Origin: Gammaproteobacteria bacterium
Lineage (GTDB): Bacteria; Pseudomonadota; Gammaproteobacteria; Chromatiales; Chromatiaceae
NCBI GenBank assembly: GCA_029287695.1
Contig: JARFQQ010000005.1
Location: 1 to 8,439, forward strand
DNA: 8,439 bases
Reading direction: 5' to 3'
The position numbers and the translations under genes are program-made. Below the pieces are notes generated by a model. That model did not search any database and was not told the DNA's origin. It saw only the letters and a list, made by a program, of their open reading frames with translations. This document shows positions 1 to 6,069 of the stretch, piece by piece. Each line of letters starts with the position of its first letter. Positions within the stretch are counted from its first letter, which is position 1.

Positions 1-201
1 GAGGAAGAAACGGGTCTCGAGTTCCAGCTGGTGTGCTTGCTGGACATCCGGCGTGATGACGAGGAGCAATCCCTCGTAACGTGATGCCGCCTCGGCAATC
101 AGCATCGGCAGTGCGCTGCCCCGGACTCCACCGAGCGCAAATCGCTCTCCGGCGCTTGCCGGCAGGCCGAGCTGCGACAGGGACTGAAAACTCTCGCTCA
201 T
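1..201 (-). CDS. mfd: Transcription-repair coupling factor Mfd, N-terminal fragment (runs off the left edge)
   Basis: Only the first 67 codons are present; the reading frame is open to base 1. Mfd is a cytoplasmic DNA translocase that removes RNA polymerase stalled at lesions and recruits UvrA. The visible residues belong to the start of the N-terminal UvrB-like module: a GER..LGG.RGSALPMLIAEAA segment followed by LLLVITPDVQQA and a LE.E.RFFL helix, which matches the usual Mfd opening (loading loop, first strand, 'TPD' turn). The ATG is at 199-201; a TTG directly before it (202-204) is in frame but less likely. There is no strong Shine-Dalgarno upstream. The helicase, RNA polymerase-interaction and C-terminal domains lie outside the window. 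The call rests on remembered family similarity over a short stretch, so a related UvrB-like module cannot be fully excluded. Confidence 0.87.
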   Translation of the reverse strand, partial: MSESFQSLSQLGLPASAGERFALGGVRGSALPMLIAEAASRYEGLLLVITPDVQQAHQLELETRFFL

Positions 202-315
202 CAATCGATGCGGTTTCTGAAAAAGAGGGCAAGGTTAACGGTTACGTCGGGGATTATCTACCATGACACCGGATTCCGGTTCCCATGCTCCTTGCCGTTG
301 ACGAAATGCTCTATT
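202..315 (-). promoter_or_regulatory. Leader region of mfd with possible -10 and a 13-bp palindrome
   Basis: This 114-base gap between the ATPase stop and the mfd start is the longest non-coding stretch in the window. On the minus strand a GATAAT hexamer (plus 253-258) lies about 50 bases before the mfd ATG and could be a -10 element, but no good -35 is seen 16-18 bases upstream. A perfect inverted repeat, ACCGGA-T-TCCGGT (268-280), sits just upstream of it, where an operator or activator site would lie. No T-run follows the palindrome on either strand, so a terminator is unlikely. The promoter assignment is inference. Confidence 0.3.
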
Positions 316-1170
316 TCATCGCGATGCGAGGTCGATAGCAAACTGCCTGGCGACGCGCCCGCTGCGCGAGCCCCGCTGCGTTGCCCACTGTAACGCCTGC
401 AGGCGGGTCTCCTCGTTCATTTCCTGTCCGTTCTGCTGCAGCCAGTGCTCGACAATGGCCAGGTAATCGTCCTGGCTGAAAGGGTAGAAAGAGATCCAGA
501 GTCCGAATCGCTCCGACAGGGAAATTTTCTCCTCGACAGCATCCCCAAGGTGGATTTCCCCGTCCACGACGGTTGTCTCGCGGTTCTCGGAAAAGTATTC
601 CGGCAAGAGGTGACGGCGATTGGAAGTGGCATAGATGAGCACGTTCTCCGGCAGGCCCGAGAGTGAGCCCTCCAGTGCGGCCTTGAGCGGCTTGTAGCCG
701 GGCTCGCTGGCCTCGAAGGAGAGATCGTCGCTGAAGAGGATGAAGCGCTCGGGACGGTCTGCGATCTCCCGCATGATCGCCGGCAGCCGGAGCAGCTCAT
801 CCTTGTCGACCTCGATGAGCCTCAGGCCGCGCTCCTTGCAGGCAGGCAGCAGGCCCTTGACCAGCGAGGATTTCCCGGTGCCGCGAGAACCCCAGAGCAG
901 GACATTGTTCGCGGAATGCCCGCTGAGAAAACGTTCCGTGTTGCGTATGACGGCTGCTTTCTGGCTATCCATGCAGAGCAGGTCATCCAGAGAGAGAACT
1001 TGCGGGTCATGGATGGCCTCGAGCCATCCGTTGGCGTGATCACTGCGCCAGCGATAAGCCGGCGCAGACCAGTCGGTTTGAGGCGTTGCCGGCGGCAGGA
1101 TTTTCTCGATGCGTTCGAGAAGCTGCTCTGCTCGCGCGAGAAAACGGGTCAGTCGATCGTCGCTGCTCAA
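316..1170 (-). CDS. DUF815-family AAA-type ATPase of unknown role
   Basis: Predicted cytoplasmic ATP-binding protein of 284 residues, a normal length for DUF815 (PF05673, COG2607). A helical N-terminal region (about 1-60) precedes the AAA core. The Walker A motif GSRGTGKS is at residues 94-101, the Walker B FILFSDDLSF at about 143-152, and a sensor-1-like YATSNRRH at 180-187. The family-typical segment SLSERFGLWISF at about 217-228 includes an arginine (R221) that could act in trans. No substrate or pathway is established for this family that I can name with confidence. The start is a TTG (1168-1170): an in-frame TAG lies three codons upstream and the next ATG is at codon 67, so TTG is the only start that keeps the whole domain. 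An AGAAGG lies just before it, though very close. It follows the PCu(A)C gene by 6 bases, suggesting one transcript. Confidence 0.88.
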   Translation of the reverse strand: MSSDDRLTRFLARAEQLLERIEKILPPATPQTDWSAPAYRWRSDHANGWLEAIHDPQVLSLDDLLCMDSQKAAVIRNTERFLSGHSANNVLLWGSRGTGKSSLVKGLLPACKERGLRLIEVDKDELLRLPAIMREIADRPERFILFSDDLSFEASEPGYKPLKAALEGSLSGLPENVLIYATSNRRHLLPEYFSENRETTVVDGEIHLGDAVEEKISLSERFGLWISFYPFSQDDYLAIVEHWLQQNGQEMNEETRLQALQWATQRGSRSGRVARQFAIDLASR

Positions 1171-1176
1171 TGCCTT

Positions 1177-1692
1177 CTATTTCATATGTTGCGAGTGATC
1201 CATGTGCTTCGAATGATCCATTCCCTGCATTGGCACCATCTTCTTCACAGGCAAGCTGAGCTGCTTGCTGCTGCCGTCCTCGAAATTGAGCTTCACGTCG
1301 ACCTGGCTCTCCGGCTCGAGCGGGTTTTTGAGGTTGATAAACATGACATGCAGACCACCCGGTTTCAGCTCCGTCGTCTCGCCGGCTGGCAACTCGATCT
1401 GCTCGACCTTGCGCATCTCGTGCATGCCGTTTTCTCCCATGGTGTGGGTGTGCAGTTCGACGAACTCCGAGACGTCCGATTCTGCGGACTTGAGCTGATG
1501 TGTGCCTTCGCCCGTGTTTGTCAGTTTCATGAAGGCCGCTGATGTCGGGGAGACCGGTGGCACGGCACGGACATAGCCGTCTGCGACATTGATACTGTCA
1601 GCGGCGGACTCCTCAGCCAGTGCGGTTGAAGCCGATGTCGCGAAAAGCGCGACCATGGAAAATGTCAAAGCGTGTATCATCAATTTCATCAT
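1177..1692 (-). CDS. Exported copper chaperone, PCu(A)C family, with His/Met-rich tail
   Basis: Predicted periplasmic copper-binding protein of 171 residues; family members deliver Cu(I) to cytochrome oxidase CuA sites or handle periplasmic copper. Residues 1-26 form a signal peptide ending in TALA before EES. The cupredoxin-like core shows AFMKLTNTG at about 53-61 and the copper ligands: H81 and H83, M93, then 21 residues to H115 and M117 (HVM). The first spacing (H81 to M93, 11 residues between) is one longer than the H-X10-M that I recall for the family. After the core, residues 152-171 hold a Met/His cluster with a repeated DHSxHM unit, likely extra metal ligands. Two adjacent ATGs (1690-1692 and 1687-1689) are possible; AGGA is better spaced for the second. 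A further upstream extension in this frame has no signal-peptide logic and runs into the divergent gene, so it was rejected. Confidence 0.9.
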   Translation of the reverse strand: MMKLMIHALTFSMVALFATSASTALAEESAADSINVADGYVRAVPPVSPTSAAFMKLTNTGEGTHQLKSAESDVSEFVELHTHTMGENGMHEMRKVEQIELPAGETTELKPGGLHVMFINLKNPLEPESQVDVKLNFEDGSSKQLSLPVKKMVPMQGMDHSKHMDHSQHMK

Positions 1693-1716
1693 TAATCCTG
1701 CCTTGCCAGGGGCAAT

Positions 1717-2505
1717 TTGAAACACTGTTTTCTGATCGATATGGATGGCGTCCTCTATCACGGCGATGCCGTGCTGGAGGGGGCGACGCGATTCGTGTCT
1801 CGTATCCCGCCTCCGCGGCGACTGTTCGTGACCAACAACCCGATCAGAAGTCCCGAAAATGTGGCGCATAAGTTATCACAGATGGGCTTTGCGGATATTG
1901 ACGAAACGCAAGTGCTGACATCGGCGGAGGCGACGGCGAACTGGCTGCTCCGACAGAAACCGGGCTTCCGCTATTTTGCCGTTGGTGCAGAGGGCCTGCA
2001 CGAGGCGCTCCGCAAGCATGGGGCAGAGGACAGTGAAGCCGCAGATTTCGTGGTTGTCGGTGAAGGCCCCGGGATTGATTTCAACAGTCTGACAACGGCT
2101 ATCAACCTGATCATCGGCAGGGGAGCGCGGCTGGTATCGACCAATCCCGATGCCACGGTTGATGCAACAGCCGGTGGCCAGCATGTTGTCGTCCCGGGTG
2201 GCGGCGCGCTGGTCGCGCCATTCGAGGTCGCGACCGGAAGAAAAGCGATCGTCATCGGCAAGCCGGAGCCGCTGCTCTACGAGATGGCAATGCGACGCCT
2301 CGGGGCAAGCCCGTCTGACTGCATCATGATCGGCGATCGGCCGGATACAGATATTCTCGGGGCCCAGCGCCTCGGTATGCGCACGGCGCTGGTTCGCACG
2401 GGGCGCTTTGCGCCGGGTGAACTGCTCCCTGATGGCGTGAGGGATCCCGACTGGGACGCGGGCTCTCTCTCTGAGCTTGAAACCTTACTCACGAACAGCA
2501 TTTGA
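1717..2505 (+). CDS. HAD-superfamily phosphatase, NagD-like (subclass IIA)
   Basis: Cytoplasmic haloacid-dehalogenase-fold phosphatase of 262 residues, typical length for the NagD/phosphoglycolate phosphatase-like group that dephosphorylates small sugar phosphates or nucleotides. The motifs are complete: motif I LIDMDGVLYHG with nucleophile D8 and acid/base D10; motif II FVTNN with T39; motif III GKPEP with K182; motif IV GDRPDTDI with D207 and D211. The stretch between motifs II and III (about 45-175) is the C2-type cap that sets substrate choice. The natural substrate cannot be read from sequence. The start is TTG (1717-1719), supported by AGGGG at 1708-1712; the internal ATG at codon 9 would destroy motif I. 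It opens a three-gene run with the GloC-like hydrolase 3 bases downstream and diverges from the PCu(A)C gene across 24 bases. Confidence 0.92.
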   Translation: MKHCFLIDMDGVLYHGDAVLEGATRFVSRIPPPRRLFVTNNPIRSPENVAHKLSQMGFADIDETQVLTSAEATANWLLRQKPGFRYFAVGAEGLHEALRKHGAEDSEAADFVVVGEGPGIDFNSLTTAINLIIGRGARLVSTNPDATVDATAGGQHVVVPGGGALVAPFEVATGRKAIVIGKPEPLLYEMAMRRLGASPSDCIMIGDRPDTDILGAQRLGMRTALVRTGRFAPGELLPDGVRDPDWDAGSLSELETLLTNSI

Positions 2506-2508
2506 TCA

Positions 2509-3138
2509 ATGGGATATCGCACACTGCCGGTCACGGCATTTGAACAGAACTGCAGCATCGCCTGGTGCAATAACACCCGCGAGGCAGTCATCATCGATCC
2601 GGGGGGAGACGAGGAGAGGATTTATGCCGCCGTTTCCCGTGAAGATGTCAGGCCTGTCATGGTTGCGCTCACGCATGGCCACCTTGACCATGTCGGTGCC
2701 ACGGCGATGGTCGCCCGGCACTACGCAATCCCTGTCATCGGGCCGCATCCTGACGACCGTTTCTGGATCGATGCGCTCCAGCAGCAGGTCCAGATGTTCG
2801 GGTTTCCCCCTGTCGAGGATTTCACCCCGGACCGCTGGCTGCAGGCAGGCGATCGCCTGGAATACGGCGACCAGCGGCTGGAAGTGCTCCACTGCCCGGG
2901 GCACACGCCCGGCCACCTGGTTTTCTACCAGGCGGCCGAGAAAGTCGCTTTCGTGGGCGATGTGATTTTTCGTGGTTCCATCGGGCGAACAGACTTTCCC
3001 AAAGGCAATCATCAGCAGCTGCTGGATTCCATTCGCTCGCAAATTTTCACACTCGATGCAGGCGTCGTGCTGGTTCCGGGCCATGGGCCAAATACCAGCG
3101 TCGGTGATGAAAAGGCCTCCAATCCCTTCGTTCGATGA
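2509..3138 (+). CDS. gloC: GloC/YcbL-type hydroxyacylglutathione hydrolase (metallo-beta-lactamase fold)
   Basis: Cytoplasmic metallohydrolase of 209 residues. It closely resembles E. coli YcbL (GloC), a type II glyoxalase that hydrolyses S-lactoylglutathione to D-lactate and glutathione, the last step in methylglyoxal detoxification. Visible metal ligands: THGHLDH with H56, H58, D60 and H61; H132 in CPGHTPGH; D151 in GDVIF; H192 in PGHGP. Diagnostic YcbL-like segments include PVTAFEQNCS at the N-terminus, FTPDRWL at about 105-111 and GRTDFPKGNH at 159-168. The protein ends at SNPFVR, slightly shorter than YcbL. The ATG is 3 bases after the HAD stop and has no good Shine-Dalgarno, which suggests translational coupling; its own TGA overlaps the next start as ATGA. 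Substrate activity is inferred from the family; a different thioester is possible. Confidence 0.92.
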   Translation: MGYRTLPVTAFEQNCSIAWCNNTREAVIIDPGGDEERIYAAVSREDVRPVMVALTHGHLDHVGATAMVARHYAIPVIGPHPDDRFWIDALQQQVQMFGFPPVEDFTPDRWLQAGDRLEYGDQRLEVLHCPGHTPGHLVFYQAAEKVAFVGDVIFRGSIGRTDFPKGNHQQLLDSIRSQIFTLDAGVVLVPGHGPNTSVGDEKASNPFVR

Positions 3139-3980
3139 GATTCTCCTTCCCGGCTTTGCTGATTTTCGTGCTCGTTATCCCGTCCAAGGGGGCGCAGGCC
3201 GATAGCATCGACCGGTTGCGCAGCTGGGCACACGAGGCGCTGAACGCGGAGTTGCGCCAGGATCGTCCCAATCTCAACATGTTGACATCCCTGGGGCTCC
3301 CGCTCGTGACAGACGCCCGGCAAAACGGCAACGCCGACAGCATGGCGCTCATCGAGCGTGTCGTCCGCAAGGTCACCGATGTCCCCGTCAAAGAGCGCCA
3401 GTGCAATGAGCTCGTTGCTGTGCACCTGCTGAGCCGCTTTTTCAGCCGTGTCGATCGTGGCTTCACGAGCGAGGGTTTCCTTGACCGGATCGACGGCTGC
3501 ATCGGCAGCGATTCGCTTTTCGATCTTGCCAATGCACTCGTATTCTATTGCGGACATACCGGTCTGGATCATCGGGAAAAAGTGCCGGGAGGGCTCGAGC
3601 GCCTTCTCGATGCCCAGCAGCCCGACGGGCTTTTCCTGCCGGAGGAGGGCGATGCCTGGTATTACCTGACATCCCATGCATTACTGGCGATGCATTACTG
3701 CAAGGCGGATAAGGCGCGCATCGAGCTCACACACGAGGCGATCGAGCGTCACCTGCCGCAGTTCCAGAAGACCGAGTTTACCGACGGGCTGGCCGAGAGC
3801 CTGATCTACCTGCGCTGGGCCGGGAGTCCCGCCCTGGGCGAGGCATCCTATATCGGGTATCTGCGGGGCAGGGTAGCGCCTGATGGCGGGGTCTGTTTCC
3901 GCTACAGCAGGGATTGCGAGCACCACTGGCACCCTGTGGCGCGGGTATGGCAGTTGTTTCTCGAGGTCGAGAAGCGATGA
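3135..3980 (+). CDS. Uncharacterised exported protein, possible alpha/alpha-toroid fold
   Basis: I do not recognise this 281-residue protein. Residues 1-22 look like a Sec signal peptide (MRFS, hydrophobic core, cut after GAQA), so the mature protein should be periplasmic or secreted; no lipobox and no later membrane helix are visible. The mature part is mainly helical, with six cysteines (90, 122, 139, 189, 254, 261), enough for three disulfides. Two segments resemble each other and repeats of terpenoid-cyclase-like helical barrels: LLDAQQPDGLF plus a helix with TSHALLAMHYC (157-189), and YLRGRVAPDGGVCF plus HWHPVARVWQLF (242-275). The C-terminal CEHHWH (261-266) could bind metal. Its ATG overlaps the gloC stop (ATGA), so it is translated with an aldehyde-detoxification-type enzyme. 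The fold suggestion is tentative; no catalytic motif was identified. Confidence 0.8.
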   Translation: MRFSFPALLIFVLVIPSKGAQADSIDRLRSWAHEALNAELRQDRPNLNMLTSLGLPLVTDARQNGNADSMALIERVVRKVTDVPVKERQCNELVAVHLLSRFFSRVDRGFTSEGFLDRIDGCIGSDSLFDLANALVFYCGHTGLDHREKVPGGLERLLDAQQPDGLFLPEEGDAWYYLTSHALLAMHYCKADKARIELTHEAIERHLPQFQKTEFTDGLAESLIYLRWAGSPALGEASYIGYLRGRVAPDGGVCFRYSRDCEHHWHPVARVWQLFLEVEKR

Positions 3981-4034
3981 TGCGGGCTGTCCGGAAGCAA
4001 TCGCGCAGTGCGGAGCCGATCACATGGCTTCTAT

Positions 4035-4583
4035 TCAGTACTCGTCCCTGAACTTCCGCGACAACAGGACATAGACAGCCCCGGTGCCACCATCCCAGCG
4101 AGGTGCAGAGGTGAAGGCCAGCACTTCAGGTCGTTGCGGCAGCCACTGGTTGATTTTCTGTTTCAGAATGGGCTGTTCCGAGGATCCCCGTCCCTTGCCA
4201 TGGATGATGCGCACACACCGGCGCCCGCGTGCAGTACTCTGGCCCAGGAATGCCGCCAGTGCCTTGCGTGCCTCGAGAACGCGCAGGCCATGCAGGTCGA
4301 GTGTGGCCTCGGGTTCGATAATTCCACGCCTGAGGTCGTTGTAGGTGCGGTGCTGGATTCCGTCGCGACGGAATTCGAGAAATGCGGGCGTTTCTATGTT
4401 CCTGTCAGCGAAACCATCCTCGTCTTCGTCTGCTGCTTTGGGAAGGGGTTCGGGGCGCAGCCGTCTTTTCCAGGGCTCGGCAGTCTTTTTTTTCAGCGGC
4501 TCGACATCGGCCATCTCCCTGAGAAATTCGGCCAGATCATCCTTGCCGTCCTCTCCACTCTCATTGCCGTTTGTGCCGCTCAT
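4035..4583 (-). CDS. smrA: Smr-domain protein, YdaL/SmrA-like
   Basis: Predicted cytoplasmic protein of 182 residues with a C-terminal Smr (small MutS-related) domain, a fold with nucleic-acid-cutting or RNA-end-handling activity in several relatives. The domain spans about residues 95-176 and shows LDLHGL (95-100), IIHGKGRGS (126-134) and GGTGAVYVLL (165-174). Before it lies an EFRRDGIQH segment (70-78) that also occurs in E. coli YdaL, and an N-terminal charged region with AEFLREMADVEPLKK, also YdaL-like. The acidic/basic linker in between is low complexity. I chose the ATG at 4581-4583, with AGGG six bases upstream; an ATG at 4623-4625 in the same frame would add 14 unconserved residues and falls inside the dyad of the shared promoter gap. 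The gene converges on the preceding operon and diverges from surE. Confidence 0.88.
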   Translation of the reverse strand: MSGTNGNESGEDGKDDLAEFLREMADVEPLKKKTAEPWKRRLRPEPLPKAADEDEDGFADRNIETPAFLEFRRDGIQHRTYNDLRRGIIEPEATLDLHGLRVLEARKALAAFLGQSTARGRRCVRIIHGKGRGSSEQPILKQKINQWLPQRPEVLAFTSAPRWDGGTGAVYVLLSRKFRDEY

Positions 4584-4605
4584 GGGGTGCCCTGTCGCTG
4601 CATTT

Positions 4606-4636
4606 CCAGTATATTTGACAGCCATAAATATACAGG
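4606..4636. promoter_or_regulatory. AT-rich dyad and promoter-like hexamers between smrA and surE
   Basis: The 77-base gap between the smrA ATG (4583) and the surE ATG (4661) contains a perfect 8-bp inverted repeat, GTATATTT (4609-4616) and AAATATAC (4626-4633), separated by 9 bases; the pairing extends outward to CC/GG across one mismatch. Inside it is a consensus -35-like TTGACA (4615-4620) pointing toward surE, though the -10 at the right distance (4637-4643) is poor. On the opposite strand TATACT (4608-4613) is a good -10 for smrA and would start its transcript just before the chosen ATG. The placement suits an operator acting on both genes. The regulator is unknown and the site is inferred. 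Confidence 0.4.
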
Positions 4637-4660
4637 AAGCATTTCCCTCTACACCACCAT

Positions 4661-5413
4661 ATGCAGATTCTCATCAGTAACGACGACGGCTTCCAGTCGG
4701 AAGGTATCGAGTGCCTTGCCGGAGCGCTGTCAGCCATTGCTGATGTCAGGGTCGTGGCGCCTGACAGGGATCGCAGCGGGGCGTCCAATTCATTGACACT
4801 GGAGTATCCGATTCGCGCGACGCAGCAGACCAACGGTTATATCAGCGTGAATGGCACGCCGACTGATTGTGTACACCTGGCGATTACAGGGCTGCTTGAG
4901 GAGGAGCCGGACATGGTCGTTTCCGGTATCAACCACGGGCCCAATCTCGGCGATGACGTCCTCTATTCGGGTACCGTGGCGGCGGCGACCGAGGGGCGCT
5001 TTCTCGGCTTGCCTGCGCTGGCGATCTCGATCGATTCATTTGCCCCGGAGCATCTCGACACTGCGGCACGCGCCGCTAAAGTCCTGGTAGAGGGACTCCT
5101 GAGCCAGCAGCTCTCGAGAGATACTATCCTCAATGTGAATGTGCCGGACCTGCCATGGGACGCCATCAAGGGATTTCGCGGTACGCGCCTTGGCCATCGA
5201 CACAAGGCGGAGCCGGTTTTCAAGGCCACAGATCCGCGTGGTCACCCGATCTACTGGGTTGGCCCGCCCGGCGCTGAACAGGATGCCGGCGAGGGAACCG
5301 ATTTCCATGCAGTGCGCAACGGTTATATTTCCGTGACTCCCCTGAAGATCGACCTGACGCATCATGCCGAGGTTCCGGCGACGGCGAGCTGGCTCGAGGA
5401 TCTGCCGCGATGA
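4661..5413 (+). CDS. surE: 5'/3'-nucleotidase SurE
   Basis: Cytoplasmic metal-dependent phosphatase that removes phosphate from nucleoside monophosphates and is linked to stationary-phase survival. The 250-residue length is standard. The catalytic features are intact: ISNDDG with D8 and D9, the phosphate-binding S39 in [11 protein letters not shown], and N91 in [13 protein letters not shown]. The family segments [12 protein letters not shown] (102-113) and NVNVPDLP are present, and [11 protein letters not shown] closes the domain. No canonical Shine-Dalgarno lies within 12 bases of the ATG; an AGGAA is about 24 bases upstream, so translation may start from a short or unusual leader. It heads a five-gene run; its TGA overlaps the pcm ATG as ATGA. 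The surE-pcm pairing is typical of proteobacteria. Confidence 0.97.
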   Translation: MQILISNDDGFQSEGIECLAGALSAIADVRVVAPDRDRSGASNSLTLEYPIRATQQTNGYISVNGTPTDCVHLAITGLLEEEPDMVVSGINHGPNLGDDVLYSGTVAAATEGRFLGLPALAISIDSFAPEHLDTAARAAKVLVEGLLSQQLSRDTILNVNVPDLPWDAIKGFRGTRLGHRHKAEPVFKATDPRGHPIYWVGPPGAEQDAGEGTDFHAVRNGYISVTPLKIDLTHHAEVPATASWLEDLPR

Positions 5414-6069
5414 TCAACCAGCATGCCTGTATCGGCATGACCTCGCAGCGCACGCGTGATCGCCTCATCGATCGCCTTCGCGAACAGGGTATCCGGGATA
5501 TGCGTGTGCTCAGCGTTATTCGCCAGATACCGCGACACCTCTTTATTGAAGAGGCGCTGGCCCATCGCGCCTACGAGGATACCGCGCTGCCCATCAGTCA
5601 CGGCCAGACGATATCCCAACCCTACATCGTGGCTCGAATGACCGAGGCGTTGCTCGAGACGAGTCCGTTGGAAGAGGTTCTCGAAGTCGGAACCGGTTCC
5701 GGCTACCAGGCAGCTGTCTTGTCACGACTTGTGAGGCGCGTCTACACGGTGGAGCGCATCAGGGCACTCAGTGACCTTGCCAGACAGCGTTTCAGGGAAC
5801 TCAACCTGCGCAATATTCGTGCAAAACACAGTGATGGCGGCATGGGAATGCCTGAATATGCGCCTTTTGATGGCATTATCGTGACAGCGGCACCGGAAGG
5901 TATCCCGCGCGCCCTCGTGGAACAGCTGCGTATTGGTGGTGTCATGGTGATGCCCATCGGCAACAGGGAGGAGCAGATCCTCATACGCGTCACGCGGACT
6001 GCCGATGGTTATGACAAGGAGTTCCTCGAACGGGTCACCTTCGTCCCCCTGCTCGGTGGCGTGATCTGA
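5410..6069 (+). CDS. pcm: Protein-L-isoaspartate O-methyltransferase
   Basis: Cytoplasmic SAM-dependent enzyme that methylates L-isoaspartyl residues formed by protein ageing, starting their repair. The protein is 219 residues from this ATG. Motifs: [14 protein letters not shown] (64-77), SAM-binding motif [13 protein letters not shown] (90-101), an acidic VYTVER at 111-116 after it, and [14 protein letters not shown] (153-166). The end, FVPLLGGVI, matches the usual PCMT C-terminus. The start overlaps surE as ATGA and has GAGGA nine bases upstream, so I kept it. However, a second ATG at codon 10 (5437) begins [10 protein letters not shown], which is where many homologues begin; the first nine residues may be extra. 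The stop overlaps the next start as TGATG. Confidence 0.96.
   Translation: MINQHACIGMTSQRTRDRLIDRLREQGIRDMRVLSVIRQIPRHLFIEEALAHRAYEDTALPISHGQTISQPYIVARMTEALLETSPLEEVLEVGTGSGYQAAVLSRLVRRVYTVERIRALSDLARQRFRELNLRNIRAKHSDGGMGMPEYAPFDGIIVTAAPEGIPRALVEQLRIGGVMVMPIGNREEQILIRVTRTADGYDKEFLERVTFVPLLGGVI

Noticed and set aside
916..1542. 208-codon plus-strand frame opposite the ATPase and PCu(A)C genes
   Set aside because: It crosses the boundary of two well-supported minus-strand genes and has a His/Leu-rich composition typical of a shadow frame.
2506..3677. Two long minus-strand frames opposite gloC and the exported protein (2506-3084 and 3012-3677)
   Set aside because: Both are antisense to genes with clear motifs or a signal peptide and operon overlaps; neither shows a domain or a suitable start site.
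3981..4034. Bidirectional terminator between the converging exported-protein and smrA genes
   Set aside because: The 54-base gap is where one is expected, but no strong hairpin with a T-run is visible on either strand.
3977..4051. 24-codon frame starting ATGATG, overlapping the stop of the exported protein as ATGA
   Set aside because: The overlap is tempting, but the frame is very short, lacks hydrophobic or known small-protein features and ends inside the tail of smrA on the other strand.
4606..4636. LexA box reading of the smrA/surE dyad
   Set aside because: The CTGT-N8-ACAG pattern is not met; the arms and their 9-base centre give a different geometry.
4008..4796. 262-codon plus-strand open frame spanning smrA and the start of surE
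   Set aside because: It is antisense to the Smr domain, runs out of frame into surE, and its translation has no recognisable domain; the minus-strand Smr gene explains the region.
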